A stretch of DNA of 64,000 nt, taken from Lunularia cruciata. Lineage: Eukaryota; Streptophyta; Marchantiopsida; Lunulariales; Lunulariaceae. Both the position numbers and the translations under genes were made by a program. The notes beneath the pieces are model-generated. The model was given only the letters and a program-made list of their open reading frames with translations. It was not told the origin of the DNA and did not search any database. Position 1 is the first letter of the stretch, and each line of letters begins with the position of its first letter. The stretch is taken from positions 50,248,593 to 50,312,592 of the forward strand of contig OX419759.1 in NCBI GenBank assembly GCA_948567375.1, read 5' to 3'. Of this stretch, positions 22,490 through 33,652 are shown one piece after another.

Positions 22490-22896
22490 TGTAAAAGACC
22501 GAGGCTGAGGAGAGAAATAGGAGAATGGAAACTCATATTGGGACACTTGAATGAGGGAAAACTCCAAATGCCTAGCATGAGCTTTGGCTTTGGTATTTAT
22601 AGGTAGCATACAAGGCCCTTGAGAAGCTTCTCAAGAAGCTTCCTCAAGCTGCTCTTATGCAAGCCAAGTTAACTAGGAAGCTTCTCAAGAAGCTTCCTTC
22701 TAGAAGCCACCTACTTGGCATGCAAGCTAAGCTAGTTAGAAGCTTCTAGAAGCTACTTACTTGAGGTGCAAGCTAAGCTAGCCAAGAAGCTTCCCAAGAA
22801 GCTTCTTAGATACTTCCGGAATATTCTAGGCTAATTTATCTTATGTGATACTTCTTAAGCCCGACTAACTTCATTGCCAAACTCCATATTGTTACT
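22490..22896 (-). repeat. LTR (5' LTR of chromovirus copy A)
   Basis: Diverged partner of 17286-17685. Plus-strand start is tgtaaaagaccgag; the primer site lies just left of it. It carries the same TATA box and heat-shock-like motif (22739-22751). Confidence 0.9.
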
Positions 22897-22901
22897 ATTG
22901 G

Positions 22902-25900
22902 ATAGAAAGATGGTCATCTTCACTTGATTGTCATTTCAAATAATAACACTATCCGTATTACTTTTAGGACCAAAGACTTATAGGAAATATAACATAACCT
23001 TTAGGACAAACAAGAAATGGAACATGCAACAAGAGGCTTTAAACATGTAGATAAGAGATTGATACAAGGATAGAAAACCAAATCAAGTTTGTCAAGCACA
23101 AGGATATTATTTGGTCTCACTAAATGACCTTACAAAGGTCCTATATTAGATTTCCTTTATGTTCTTATATATATGGTTGCTAAAGATCTTACCAAGGATT
23201 CAACATCGTAGGAGTATCATTACTACAAGATCCTTTATATGATTACATCACACATGTCAGTTACTACTAGTTATGTGTTGGGAAGATGCTCAAGATAAGC
23301 ATCCATTGCATTGAATAAAGAAGAGTTCAGTTAGCAATATGTTTAACTCCAAAATTTGCAAATAGATTCTTTCATAAATTTCTCTATTATGATTAACTTA
23401 AATTTTGTTTTATCCTTATGATTAAGTTTCTCTCTTTGCCCTTCTTACTTTAACTTGCATCCTATTGATATTCTCTTTGTGTAGGAGGACAAAGAAGTGA
23501 AAAAAACATGGTCCAAGGAGAAGAACTTTGAAAGGATAAGCTTTGGTTGAGAAGTGAAAGACATCTCAAGTAGAGATTGATCATATTTCTCTCTCATTTC
23601 TACAAACATTTTCCTTGTAGTGTGAGATTGCCAAGAATTGGCAATGACACAATGTAGTAGAATTGGCTAATAGAAGAATTGGAGTAGATTCACAAGTTCC
23701 AAGCTAGCAAAAATATTGTGCAATACTTCATTGCCAATCAAAAGGACTACCCAAAGTAATAACCTCTAACTACTTGGCCATAGTCTCTTTCTACTCTTTG
23801 CAAAATTGTAACATTGTAGACAATGCATTTCCTAACTAATGCATGGCAATAAATTTCATGGGTCGGTAGGGTCTTATTAGTTTGGAAGTTAATTTTTTTA
23901 TATTTGGATCATAAGCTTAAACACCTATATATTTCAAGGATGAGCCAAATATGAGAAATGTTGGAAGATATCAAATAAATCACCTATAGGAGTATATCAT
24001 ATTGGATATTGAACTAAGGAGAAAAGATCGATGATAAATACAATCTTTTATATATAATGATGAGAGAATATCTAGTAAATTTACAGTCTTTTGTATTTTC
24101 CAAGGTAGTAGTTTGAAAGTTGAAGCACCCAAATGACTTACCTCTGAATGTGTTAAAAAACATAAGCCTTAACATTTTAAGATGTCAAGGGTTCAAGATT
24201 GGATTCTTGGACCTTTGCTCTAAGAGTGGTACTTGGCTTTTGCATTGAGTTGAGCTTGGTCAAAATTATGGAGATGTAGAGCTTGATAAGCATTATAGCA
24301 ATTATATTTTATAGGAGCTATTGACAATCAATGGCTTGCCTTCATGGGCAATAAAAGTAACGCTCATGGTTGGGTTCTATAAGGAGCAAACACTAGATAT
24401 TAAGAAATCTTAAGCGGTAATCACATCAAAAAATATTATGAAATTGATAAGGATAGAGGTATTGAGTGGACCAATTGATAAAAATATTTTTTGGTTAATT
24501 GGTCAAGTTATTGTTTCACAAGCACTTGCTCTTGATGGTAATAAGGAGTAGAAGTTATATGTCATTTGTAGTGGTTGATGTCTAGAATGATTTAGTTTAG
24601 AGTAATTACTCTTGTAAATAGATTAAATGCATTATCTCTTGAAAAGAGTTATATTTTGATTGTGTATATAGTATAATGGAACTTGATTTGCTCTTGTTTT
24701 TTCAACAAATTAATCTATCATATATAATAAGAAAGAAGATTAAGCAATGTTATGGATGGTAGTTGCTTTATTTCCATGAGATGTAAATCTAGTTTTTTTA
24801 TAATTTTATAAATTATTTAAAATAATTCTAATTTATATTTAATTCTAAGTAAAAGAAGTAAAAAAAAGTTACATATTATAATTTAGTTTAAAAATATCTA
24901 ATTTAAACAATATGTGGCACCATGTCAAAATAAGAATTCATGTTAGTTGCTCACCTTGGTACTATTTAAAATAAGGAAATTAGTTATTTGATATGACTTC
25001 CTCTATATGAATAGGTAATGATAAATGCAAAGGATTTTTAATTTGAGGTATAAATTTCCTAAACTGATCTTTTAACTAATGTAAAATTCCCTTCTTCTTA
25101 CCTTCTATACCTCTTCCTTAACTACTCAAGAATCATTTCTCTTTGTAATTTGTAATGAAGTTTGAAAAAGTTGTGTTTCATCTGAAATGCAGTTTGCTAT
25201 TCAAATGGAATGATATAAGGGAATCCTAAACCTTTTTCATTTTAACTTAATAATTCTTTTTTTAATATTTAATCAAAATTTCAAAATAGTGATACTCTAT
25301 CCAAAAGAGAGTTTAGTTATTTGAAGCGTAGATCCTAGACCTTTATCATTTTAAGTTGATGGAAAGTGCTTATTGTATTGTCTTGAATACAGTATACTTG
25401 TTTGGTATTTCTGTTTTGGTAGTTATAAATATATATGCTTTATTTTTAATTTACTTCACATGTACAAAGTTATTTTTATGGCATATTTTATTATTTATCC
25501 TATAGAACAAATATGTAATTCGATCTCTAGTCAACTCAAAAAAGAATCATAATGTGAATAACTGTACTTTTTCTTTCATCCTATGCATCCAAGGTGAATT
25601 ATCTTATGTACGTTCAAATGATTCCTTTATGTGATTTTCCTTTCAAATATGAAGTAAATAAATAATAAAATTTCAAGGCTAGATATATAAGATGTATAAT
25701 TCATAATAAATTTATCAGTTTGAATATTTAAATAAGGAGAATGTGAAATCCATAACCCTCTCAATGTAATAATTATGCAATATGAATTCTTAAAACATGG
25801 TACGAAATGAAAAATGAAAATTTTTCTACTCGATCAACCTAGATTGATATGGTTTAAGATGAGATCCAAATTTATAGACATCCATTTGTTCTGATGTTAT

Positions 25901-26422
25901 TATAGTTTTGGACTTGGATGATCTAGATGTATGGATAGATGTATAGATAAACTTATATTCTCAATGGGCAAAGAATGATGCCGATGGCTTTTGAGAGCTT
26001 AGCGATTGCTCTACACAAGGATAGTTTACGCTACGCTCCTATTCAAGGAGTAGGTTATAGACCTTCAATCTCTTGATTTCATCCAAATGACATGACATTA
26101 TTCAGGCTTCTGTTTTACATAAGTTATTTTATATTTGAGTAACATAAATAGTAGAGTGATATTTATACTAGACTATGAAAATGAATTTTATTTTATTTAC
26201 TAATAAAATTTATTTACTATTACAGAAAAAACATGAGATAAAAGCCAATCTTTAATTTCCTCAAAATACCAAGATGGTAAAGGTATTACCAAGAACAAAC
26301 TACACAATATCTACATTTTTTACTCATTCCACTTCCATAGTACTAGTGAAACTTTCTTAAACCATTTGGGGTGATATTTGAAACTCACATTGAGACTGGC
26401 TTCTTTTTCTTCCAGTAGTAAA

Positions 26423-26424
<2 letters not shown>
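22902..26424. other. AT-rich intergenic DNA, no gene seen
   Basis: About 3.5 kb with no long frame. Part of 22.9-24.6 kb reads like decayed mobile DNA, but no diagnostic motif survives. I could not assign a family. Confidence 0.4.
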
Positions 26425-26498
<74 letters not shown>

Positions 26499-26516
26499 CT
26501 CTCTCTCTCTCTCTCT
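26425..26516. repeat. Microsatellite (AT)35 followed by (CT)11
   Basis: A run of 70 bases of alternating AT (26425-26494) passes directly into 22 bases of CT repeat (26495-26516). The 61-residue frame seen across it on the minus strand is only repeat translation. Confidence 0.98.
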
Positions 26517-27708
26517 AAATATAAAATTAAAATAAAATAAAAGATCTTGAGTGAAAGAGGTATATTGCAATATATGGCTACTGATAGACTACTTGATAGC
26601 TAATAGCTGTAATTTCATAAAATTAAAATAGAAATAAACAAAAAATAAATATTTATATTCAATAAATAAATATTTTTTATGTACTGAAAATATATATATA
26701 CATCTTCTTTTATATTTATGTTAAAGTTGGCATTTTGTGTAAAAAAAAGTTGGATATCCACTCTTCTGATCGTCTTTTTTTTTTATGTTTTATGTTGAAT
26801 TTTTTATGTTTAAATGTTGTTTTTATGTTTTATGCACATTCCAATTAGTCCCATCTGAAGATCTATCCATTGGTCTGTGCATGGAGCATGCTCCATTGCA
26901 ATTCCCTTCTTTCGAGGAGTGAGTTGAGACCCTAAACCCTAAACTCTCTCACGTGAAGACGGTTACTTTTTCTTTCTTCATCCGGTCGCCAACCTAATCC
27001 TGCACCGGAAACCATATAACTAACCCAACGACACGAGTTATGTACGTCTTATAACTAATTACGTCTTTCCCTGTTTAGCGATTTCAATACGTATTCTAAT
27101 TCTGACACGGTATCGAGATGCTGTAAGCTGTTGAAAAGAGCCTGTACTTTCTAAAAGCTAAGAGCATCTCGTAGCAGACGACCAAAGGTCTACGTGTTTG
27201 TGTAAGCTCAAAGAATACTTACTTACAATGTGAAGGGGACGTGAACGGCAATCAAAAGCTAAAGGGCAGTTCAGCCACAATTTGTTGTTTTTTATATTTT
27301 GATAAAATCTGAGTGCTCTCTAGCATGTAGCCTTCGAGTGAATAGACTATTCTCTTCGTTTTTCAATTCCGGTTCCATTGGCACCTAGATTGAAGACTAT
27401 GGAGAATGGAGTAGAAAGTTATGAAGTTTTTTAGTTTTTTTAGGGTTGAGAGTGATTATTATACATTGAGAGTGATGGGTTGTGAATTTTCATTTCTAAT
27501 CTCTGGGTTTTCATGATTAAGTTCCATGGGAATTTAATTTGAAAATTTTGGAGACGGAAATTGAAAGTTATGAAAGTTTATAGATTTTAGGGTTGTGAGA
27601 GAGATTGTTTTCTTATGTGAGTTGGGATGTGAGGGGTTGTGGTTTTGCAGATATGGGGAGATATGGAGAGGAGTATCATGTGTTACTATCATTATTCTTG
27701 TGCTAGCC
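26517..27708. other. Region upstream of the LINE ORF; 5' end of the element probably lies here
   Basis: It is AT-rich at first. At about 26931-26947 there is a telo-box-like run (accctaaaccctaaac), as found in plant promoters. A few short G-rich direct repeats (gagagtgat) occur at 27447-27475. The exact 5' boundary of the LINE cannot be set without another full-length copy. Confidence 0.4.
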
Positions 27709-30700
27709 ATGGCTACACCTTCCCATGTGGGGTCGCCTAGAGCGGGTCGGGATACACCATGCCCGGTGTGTCACCGACGCTTTACCTCGCAAGGGGTAAA
27801 GACCCATGTGGGAAGGATGCACAAGGACTATGATTGGACCACTTGGGATGCCCACGTGAGACAAGCGACCACATCGACAGCAGTGACACTCGGGATTACG
27901 CACGCTTCTTCTATACCTTCGTTGATCGTTCCAGGGATACCGATCGAGTCGTGGGAGTGGTTAGCTTCTCAGGCGGGTTGCATTTTGGGGTTATTTGAGA
28001 CTAGTTTTCCATGTCCACGTCTATTCCATAGGCTACCCCGCACACTCCATGATGAGGCTAGACAGGCTTTTCGCCTACCACTGGATCGTTTGGCACGTGA
28101 TCCCTTGGACGAGTTAGCGTGGTTCCTATTCCTCCTACTCCCTCGATGGTGTCTTCGTTATGCTAGAGGGGGACGTGCGGGGCATAGAGAGGTGGCGGCT
28201 AGATTTCGTCGATTCCGAGCGGGGGATTGGGCAGCCCTTCAGGAGGAGTCTGTTAGGGCTACACGATTTAGGAGACAGACATCGCCACAGGATACCATAG
28301 ATTCCACTCGATTACGACGATGTAGGACATTGGGTCAGGCGGGAGAGTTTAGTAGAGCAGCACGAGCGCTACACCCTCTGTCTATAGCGAGTCCTACTGA
28401 TGAGACCATCTCTTCCCTACGCTCATTGCATCCTATAGCAGTAGAGGGACTACCACTAGAGGTCTTAGATTATCAGCCTGAGCAGCCTTTATGTCTTGAT
28501 AGGTCGCTATTTGCACAAGCATTGTGCACTGCCCCTCGCCTTTCCTCAGGAGGCTTGTCAGGGATGGTTTATGAGCACCTTAGAGATTGCTTCCAGGCAG
28601 ATGATCCTTCTAGTGGTTTTACCGAGTTGTTTCAGGTGGCTGCAGCAGTAGCGAGAGGAGATATTCCTATGTCTGTTAGTCGGGTCTTAGGTGCTAGTCG
28701 ACTTCTCGCGATCGAGAAGGACACGGGAGGCATTAGACCGATCGCTATTGGAGAGATCTTTTTGCGTTTGGTCAGTCGTACCATTGTCCTTCAGCATCGT
28801 TCTCACTTTCGACAGCACCTTAGTCCACATCAGTTTGGAGTAGCTACACCTGGAGGATGTGAGGCTATATCTCTAGGCATTAGAGCACTCCTAGATATCC
28901 ATCCGGAGTGGGTCGTCCTACAGGTGGACGTTGAGAACGCTTTTAATAGCGTCTCACGTGCATCCATCTTTAGAGAGCTTAGGGAGGCTAGTGGATCCTT
29001 GGCGAGTCTCATTCCTTTTGTGCGGTCTTTTTATGGCTCTCCTGCTTCCCTTTACTACCAGCATGGTGGTTCACAGGAGGGAGTCACCGTCTTGGAGTCA
29101 GCTGTTGGTACACGTCAGGGAGATCCTTTGGGGGGGCCCTTATTTGCCATGGCTCACTTTAGAGCTCTCCTGTCTACTACTTTGGCCATGCCAGGTTGTG
29201 TATTTCCATCCTTGGCAGATGATACACACATCGTAGGCCCTGTAGATCAGATTAGGCAGGCCTTTGACTACTTGACTACCGAGCTACATCTAGTAGGCTT
29301 GAGAGTCAAGGTGTCAAAGTGTAGGGCATGGTCCCCTTTAGGTATCCCTCCCCACCTTGAGCTTCCAGAGGGGTGTATCACATCCACAGAGGGACTTCGT
29401 GTTCTTGGAGTGCCAGTAGGATCGGAGGATTTTGTCACACGCTTCTTGGACGCTGCTCTTGCAGAGGATGTTCTCCATGTGGACGACCTTCCATTACTAG
29501 GAGATCCGCAGGTGGCATTTGGTATACTCTCTTCCAGTATTGCTCGTCGACCATCCTACCTCATCCGTACAGTTCCCCCCTCATCGTCCTTCCTATCACG
29601 TCTGAGAGCATTTGATAGGAGGATTATGGGAGTCTTTGGTGATATTATTGGACCAGGGACTTTTGAGTGTGTGACAGGGGATTTGGCACGTAGACAGACG
29701 GCTCTACCGATCTCATGTGGTGGGGTTGGCTTGCTTTCTATGGAGGAGATGGCACCTATAGCGTTTTTGGGTAGTTGGGCTCTCTCGGCACCCCTACTTG
29801 CATCTCGTTTTGTGGTTGCTGATAGGCCGGTTTTGGAGACTTATGTGACAGAGGTGGAGGGAGGATCCTTTTCTCTCCAGGTGTTATTGCGGCAGACGAG
29901 AGATAGTCTATCTTCACGAGCACGAGAGGGTTTTCCACCGTTTGCTTCACTATCGTCAGATTGGACTAGAGGTCTACAGTCTTCCTTGATGGAGCGACAG
30001 TGTGAGCATACGCTACATTCTCTCTTAGTTGACTCGTCCATTCCTCAGGCTACTAGAGCACGTCTACGCTCTTGCTCCGGCAAGGGTGCAGGCTCGTGGA
30101 TCCTAGCTCGACCATGCATTAGGGCTTTCCGACTCGCACCGGCTACTTTCTCTACAGCGATGAGGTTGCGCCTAGGTTTGGTCCACCCATCTGCATCTTC
30201 ACTACTCACTTGTGAGTGTGGTTCTACACTAGATGCAGCGGCGGTCCACATGACACGGTGTCCTTTTGGAGGACAGAGGATAGCTACCCATGATGCCATT
30301 AGAGACATAGTGTTTGCTATGGCACGAGAGAGTGGATACTTGGCTTGGAGGGAGCGTTCGTATGCGTTGCAGACGACACGTGTCAGGGCAGACTTATACT
30401 TGGTCCGAGATGATCAGGTGACAGTAGCGGATGTCGTGGTGACGGACCCTACGCGAGATACAGTTTCGGAGGGAGTGATTACCCATCCCCCTGGATGGGC
30501 GGCGAGTGCAGCAGCAGGTCGCAAGGTCTCCAAGTACAGGGGCATGCAGCGAGGTCACCTCTTTGTTCCTCTAGCCTTGGAGTTATATGGAGCGATGGAC
30601 ACGGCATTTGACACATTTGTCAAGGAGTGCGCGAGGGCTTATCATGTTAGGCGGCAGGGGGTACCACTCTCACTCTCATACTTTGTAGCTTACTTTAGAC

Positions 30701-30876
30701 AGCGTGTATCCATTGCTCTACAGAGGGCAGTGGCTGGTGCAATCCATAGGAGAGCAATCACATTAGGTGATGTTTCTTCGGATGCTCCAGTTGTGTGTAG
30801 ACCGTACGACTTGCATAGCTCGGATATCTTAGGTGCGGTAGGGCAGATTTCTCATACAGACTCTATTGGGGCTTAG
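27709..30876 (+). CDS. Non-LTR retrotransposon protein with R2-like architecture (C2H2 finger, RT, restriction-like endonuclease), 1055 aa
   Basis: Target-primed retrotransposition protein. The first ATG in this frame is 27709, in a strong context (gccatgg); the frame is open but ATG-less upstream to about 27595. The N terminus has a C2H2 finger (C18, C21, H33, H38). Reverse transcriptase blocks follow: IRPIAIGEIFLRLVSR, VDVENAFNSVS (about 405), GTRQGDPLGGPLF, SLADDTHIVG (about 503) and LRVLGVPVG. The C terminus has a Cys/His cluster (CECGSTLDAAAVHMTRC, about 835) and RADLYLV...VADVVV, a D-x12-D spacing as in restriction-like endonucleases of R2, R4, CRE and NeSL elements. There is no APE endonuclease. 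The frame is uninterrupted and more GC-rich than its surroundings, so the copy is recent. The exact clade (R2, Utopia or other) is not settled. Confidence 0.92.
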   Translation: MATPSHVGSPRAGRDTPCPVCHRRFTSQGVKTHVGRMHKDYDWTTWDAHVRQATTSTAVTLGITHASSIPSLIVPGIPIESWEWLASQAGCILGLFETSFPCPRLFHRLPRTLHDEARQAFRLPLDRLARDPLDELAWFLFLLLPRWCLRYARGGRAGHREVAARFRRFRAGDWAALQEESVRATRFRRQTSPQDTIDSTRLRRCRTLGQAGEFSRAARALHPLSIASPTDETISSLRSLHPIAVEGLPLEVLDYQPEQPLCLDRSLFAQALCTAPRLSSGGLSGMVYEHLRDCFQADDPSSGFTELFQVAAAVARGDIPMSVSRVLGASRLLAIEKDTGGIRPIAIGEIFLRLVSRTIVLQHRSHFRQHLSPHQFGVATPGGCEAISLGIRALLDIHPEWVVLQVDVENAFNSVSRASIFRELREASGSLASLIPFVRSFYGSPASLYYQHGGSQEGVTVLESAVGTRQGDPLGGPLFAMAHFRALLSTTLAMPGCVFPSLADDTHIVGPVDQIRQAFDYLTTELHLVGLRVKVSKCRAWSPLGIPPHLELPEGCITSTEGLRVLGVPVGSEDFVTRFLDAALAEDVLHVDDLPLLGDPQVAFGILSSSIARRPSYLIRTVPPSSSFLSRLRAFDRRIMGVFGDIIGPGTFECVTGDLARRQTALPISCGGVGLLSMEEMAPIAFLGSWALSAPLLASRFVVADRPVLETYVTEVEGGSFSLQVLLRQTRDSLSSRAREGFPPFASLSSDWTRGLQSSLMERQCEHTLHSLLVDSSIPQATRARLRSCSGKGAGSWILARPCIRAFRLAPATFSTAMRLRLGLVHPSASSLLTCECGSTLDAAAVHMTRCPFGGQRIATHDAIRDIVFAMARESGYLAWRERSYALQTTRVRADLYLVRDDQVTVADVVVTDPTRDTVSEGVITHPPGWAASAAAGRKVSKYRGMQRGHLFVPLALELYGAMDTAFDTFVKECARAYHVRRQGVPLSLSYFVAYFRQRVSIALQRAVAGAIHRRAITLGDVSSDAPVVCRPYDLHSSDILGAVGQISHTDSIGA

Positions 30877-30957
30877 CCCCATGTTACCTTTTTGGTCTCT
30901 CCCTTGTACGGCTTGATGGGGTCTTCCCATCCTTCATTTTTCCTACGCGGTCGCCTT
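30867..30957 (+). other. 3' end of the LINE with two stem-loops
   Basis: TGGGGC-TTA-GCCCCA (30867-30881) forms a perfect hairpin whose loop and stem include the stop codon. GATGGG-GTCTT-CCCATC (30915-30931) forms a second. Both recur in the short copies at 35.2 kb and 32.1-32.2 kb (the latter with changes). All copies end at the same place, tcgcctt or its variant, with no poly-A tail. Such 3' structures are what R2-type reverse transcriptases recognise; the role here is inferred. Confidence 0.7.
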
Positions 30958-32119
30958 TGCAGGTTTTTTATAGGTTTACGATATCTCAGTTTTCATACGC
31001 TTACAGTTTTTCCTGGCGTTTATAAAGCTTCCATGACGTGCGAAACAGGCCCAGACGCGAGGAACATTAGAATTTCGACAACCGAGACATCTATTTGACA
31101 GCAAAGATGTCACGGAGATGCTCTTGAGATCGAAGCCTCAATTGTTGATGAGCATAGAAGTGAAAGGAGACAAGAAGTCCCGTCTAGTAGATCGATATAT
31201 AAGTAAAAACCAAGGTGTTCTCACCTCATGTGGAGAAGCTGCAGTCAAATATGAGCTTTTTGAGGAGAAAGCTCCGAGAGTCTCTACGTTTGCCGCTACC
31301 CAATAAAGGAACAAACCGATCAATTGGGTTATCAAAGCAGTGGTCTAGTATTCTAGCAACTATTTCAACTTTGATAAGTTGCATAACACTTAAATACTAT
31401 TATCACAAAGAATAGAGGTGCTCCTGAGACTGCAAAACCCGATTGATAGGTTTTGATGATACGAGATAACTATTCCAATCAAATAAACGTGTACGGTGAC
31501 GACTCCCCATCTTGTTTTTTGTTACTAGCTTGATAAGGACCCGATCTTAATTGAAGTAACTGAGGTCTGCGTGTAGAGCTTGACTACTCTTTCTGCGTTC
31601 TGCCAGTTTCTCGGACTATACTCAAAGTAAATCATGTTACTACATATAATATAATCTTCTCTATCCATGGCGTTGGGCGAGTGGCGAGTGGCATCTTTTC
31701 AGAGAAGAAACACTACTCCTGGAAATAAGAGATGAGTCAAATATCAACTCTTAAGATTGGACACACAGACTATGCGTCCAGCAAGAACTTCGCCCGGCAA
31801 AAGTGTAGCAGAAGGGATGCAGGTCTTCATCTTGTGTGTGATTTATTCCCAATCATGAAAGAAAGTAATCGTGAGAGAAACCTGTGATTCCAGAAATACA
31901 GTGCCGCTGCAAACCAGCTCAGGTCTGTATCCGCAGGGCAGCGCGCAAAGAAGTCCTGTAGGGAATTTGATGAGCAAAGCCCAAACGATAAACAGGAAAA
32001 GCAATTTCATCTCCATGGACACAAAGAATTGACGACCTCAACTGATAGCTGCACGAAGAGCGTGTCTTGTCATGACCGGGAAGTGACCGACAGTATACAT
32101 AAGATATCTACAGGTGAAG
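30958..32119. other. Intergenic stretch, no gene recognised
   Basis: Only short frames on both strands, none with recognisable motifs. It lies between the full-length LINE and a short minus-strand LINE 3' fragment. It could include the downstream region of the ARD gene. Confidence 0.4.
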
Positions 32120-32260
32120 AAGGCAATCGCGTGTGAAAACAAGAAGGATGGGAAGACCCTACCAAGCCGTACAAGGAGAAGAATAGGGGGTAAAATGGGG
32201 CTAACCCCCAATAGTATCGGTAAGTGGAATCTGCAGATAAGGATAACACTTAACCGAGAC
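32120..32260 (-). mobile_element. Short 3'-end copy of the LINE (minus strand)
   Basis: The reverse complement reads CTATTGGGGGTTAGCCCCAT, then CTCCTTGTACGGCTTG, then GGGTCTTCCCATCCTTC, then GCGATTGCCTT. This is the 3' end of the LINE with some substitutions and the same terminus. It is strongly 5'-truncated; the left (element 5') limit, about 32.23-32.26 kb, is uncertain. Older than the copy at 34.9-35.3 kb judging by the number of changes. Confidence 0.75.
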
Positions 32261-33652
32261 TTTGATCTCAACGATTAAGGAAGTTGAAGGTCGGGACTTG
32301 TCGACAGCTTTCTCCAGTAGTCATGGATCCAGCCGGGCGAAGAGAACACACAGGAACTGCCTAGTTTATGATTAGCAAGATTGTCTGATTTATAAAGGTT
32401 AAACTAGAATATATATATGAGGGTATAAGAGAGAATATCCAGAAGTCCTCGACTAACGAAGTTGCGATTCCGACGAGAGTGGAAGGACAAAGTCTGAAGT
32501 CTGCTTTGCTAAGTATCTACTACATGTTCATTAGAGTAGAGCAAAATATATAGGTGAACTCTGACTCACAGAAGTTACAAGTAAGACTTCTTTCTGGAGT
32601 GTCTGAAATAATTACGCATCCAGCCAAGAACTGTCCAAGAGAAATATCTGAACGTCGCATACGTAATGAGGGCAGGGCAGCTTGAATCAGCACCGCCTGC
32701 GTGTCCTACTGTCCAGGATGTTCCGGTGTAGCTTTTCTCGAAGTTTCCATACCTTTCTTGCAACTACGGATAAGAGGTGAAATCCCCCGTAGCATATTCG
32801 AGCAATGACAGAAGATGCTACAAGCTTTGGGCCCCATTTGCTTTGCTGATCCATTTTCGATCTTCCGCTCTTTTACGAGCAATTCTTTTCACCTATGAGG
32901 AAGAAACGCATGACTTCAACTTCCTTAGCCTCCAAAGTTTAATAGAAATTATTAAACTAGATAATCTCACCAAGGAAAGCTAGATGGCCGCTGGATAACC
33001 ACTACACGGTACGCCTCACACCAGGAGAACGTTGAGAGAAGTGTGAGATGTAACAATGATACCGGTCACCACTAGTATTCAAAACTAAAATCCATTACAC
33101 ATGACAAACTTCGGTGCAAATATGTCGTGGCTACGCAGCACACTCACATTACAGGACACTAATACGGAAACTAAAAACAGGACAACGAAGGCTGCCATTC
33201 AAGCAAAACCCGACAATTTGAAGTACAACCAAGTCTCTTCCAAAATTCAGTACTTCTCTTATGCTTAAACTTCGCTCATAAAATTCCCGACGAAACATCT
33301 GTTTGGAGTAAAAGAGCTCTCGAGATCTTAACATTTTCGCTATATAAGTATCGCCCTAACTACGTATAAACAATCCCTCCTACATGATGTCAGGTGTCGA
33401 TCTATGAGCCAAAGAACTCATCTACCCGCCTTCATCCACTAAACTACTTCCCCTTAGAGCATACTGGCGCATGCTTATATGTACTTTTGAGCTAATTCTA
33501 TCAAGAGGAAAGTTGACTCGTTGATGACGAGATACTCTTCTCAATGAGCGGTCACCGTACCTGCCTGTGACTTCAAAAAGTTGTTTATATAATCACGTCT
33601 GCGGTTTTAGACAAAAGGACCTCGTTAGATGCCACATGATAGCTTGACTAAG
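32261..33652. other. Region downstream of ARD, no gene recognised
   Basis: Short frames only. It is likely to hold the 3' untranslated part of ARD at its right end. No repeat or RNA gene identified. Confidence 0.4.

Larger units (their letters stand above)
17286..22896 (-). mobile_element. Chromodomain gypsy element (chromovirus), copy A, broken
   Basis: Minus-strand Ty3/gypsy element with LTRs at 17286-17685 and 22490-22896 that differ at many positions. The flanks gttgg (17281-17285) and attgg (22897-22901) are a decayed 5-bp duplication. The primer site after the 5' LTR (TGGTATTAGAGC) is close to the initiator Met tRNA type, and a purine tract (GGCGGGGGAATA) abuts the 3' LTR. In order it has gag (about 21.74-22.07 kb), a CCHC knuckle (about 21.4), protease (VDSGSSKNC, about 21.2), reverse transcriptase (about 19.9-20.5), RNase H (about 19.3-19.6), integrase (about 18.3-19.2) and a chromodomain (EEYKVERIL, about 17.7-17.9). 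It has many breaks and is of moderate to old age. Confidence 0.92.

Noticed and set aside
22902-24600. Possible decayed copia element
   Set aside because: A few phrases (for example AKDLTK) are suggestive, but no ordered set of motifs could be read.
26385-26570. 61-residue minus-strand frame over the microsatellite
   Set aside because: It is only the translation of the (AT)n/(CT)n repeat (Tyr-Ile and Arg-Glu runs).
27595-27708. Upstream extension of the LINE ORF
   Set aside because: The frame is open, but there is no ATG before 27709, where the context is strong.
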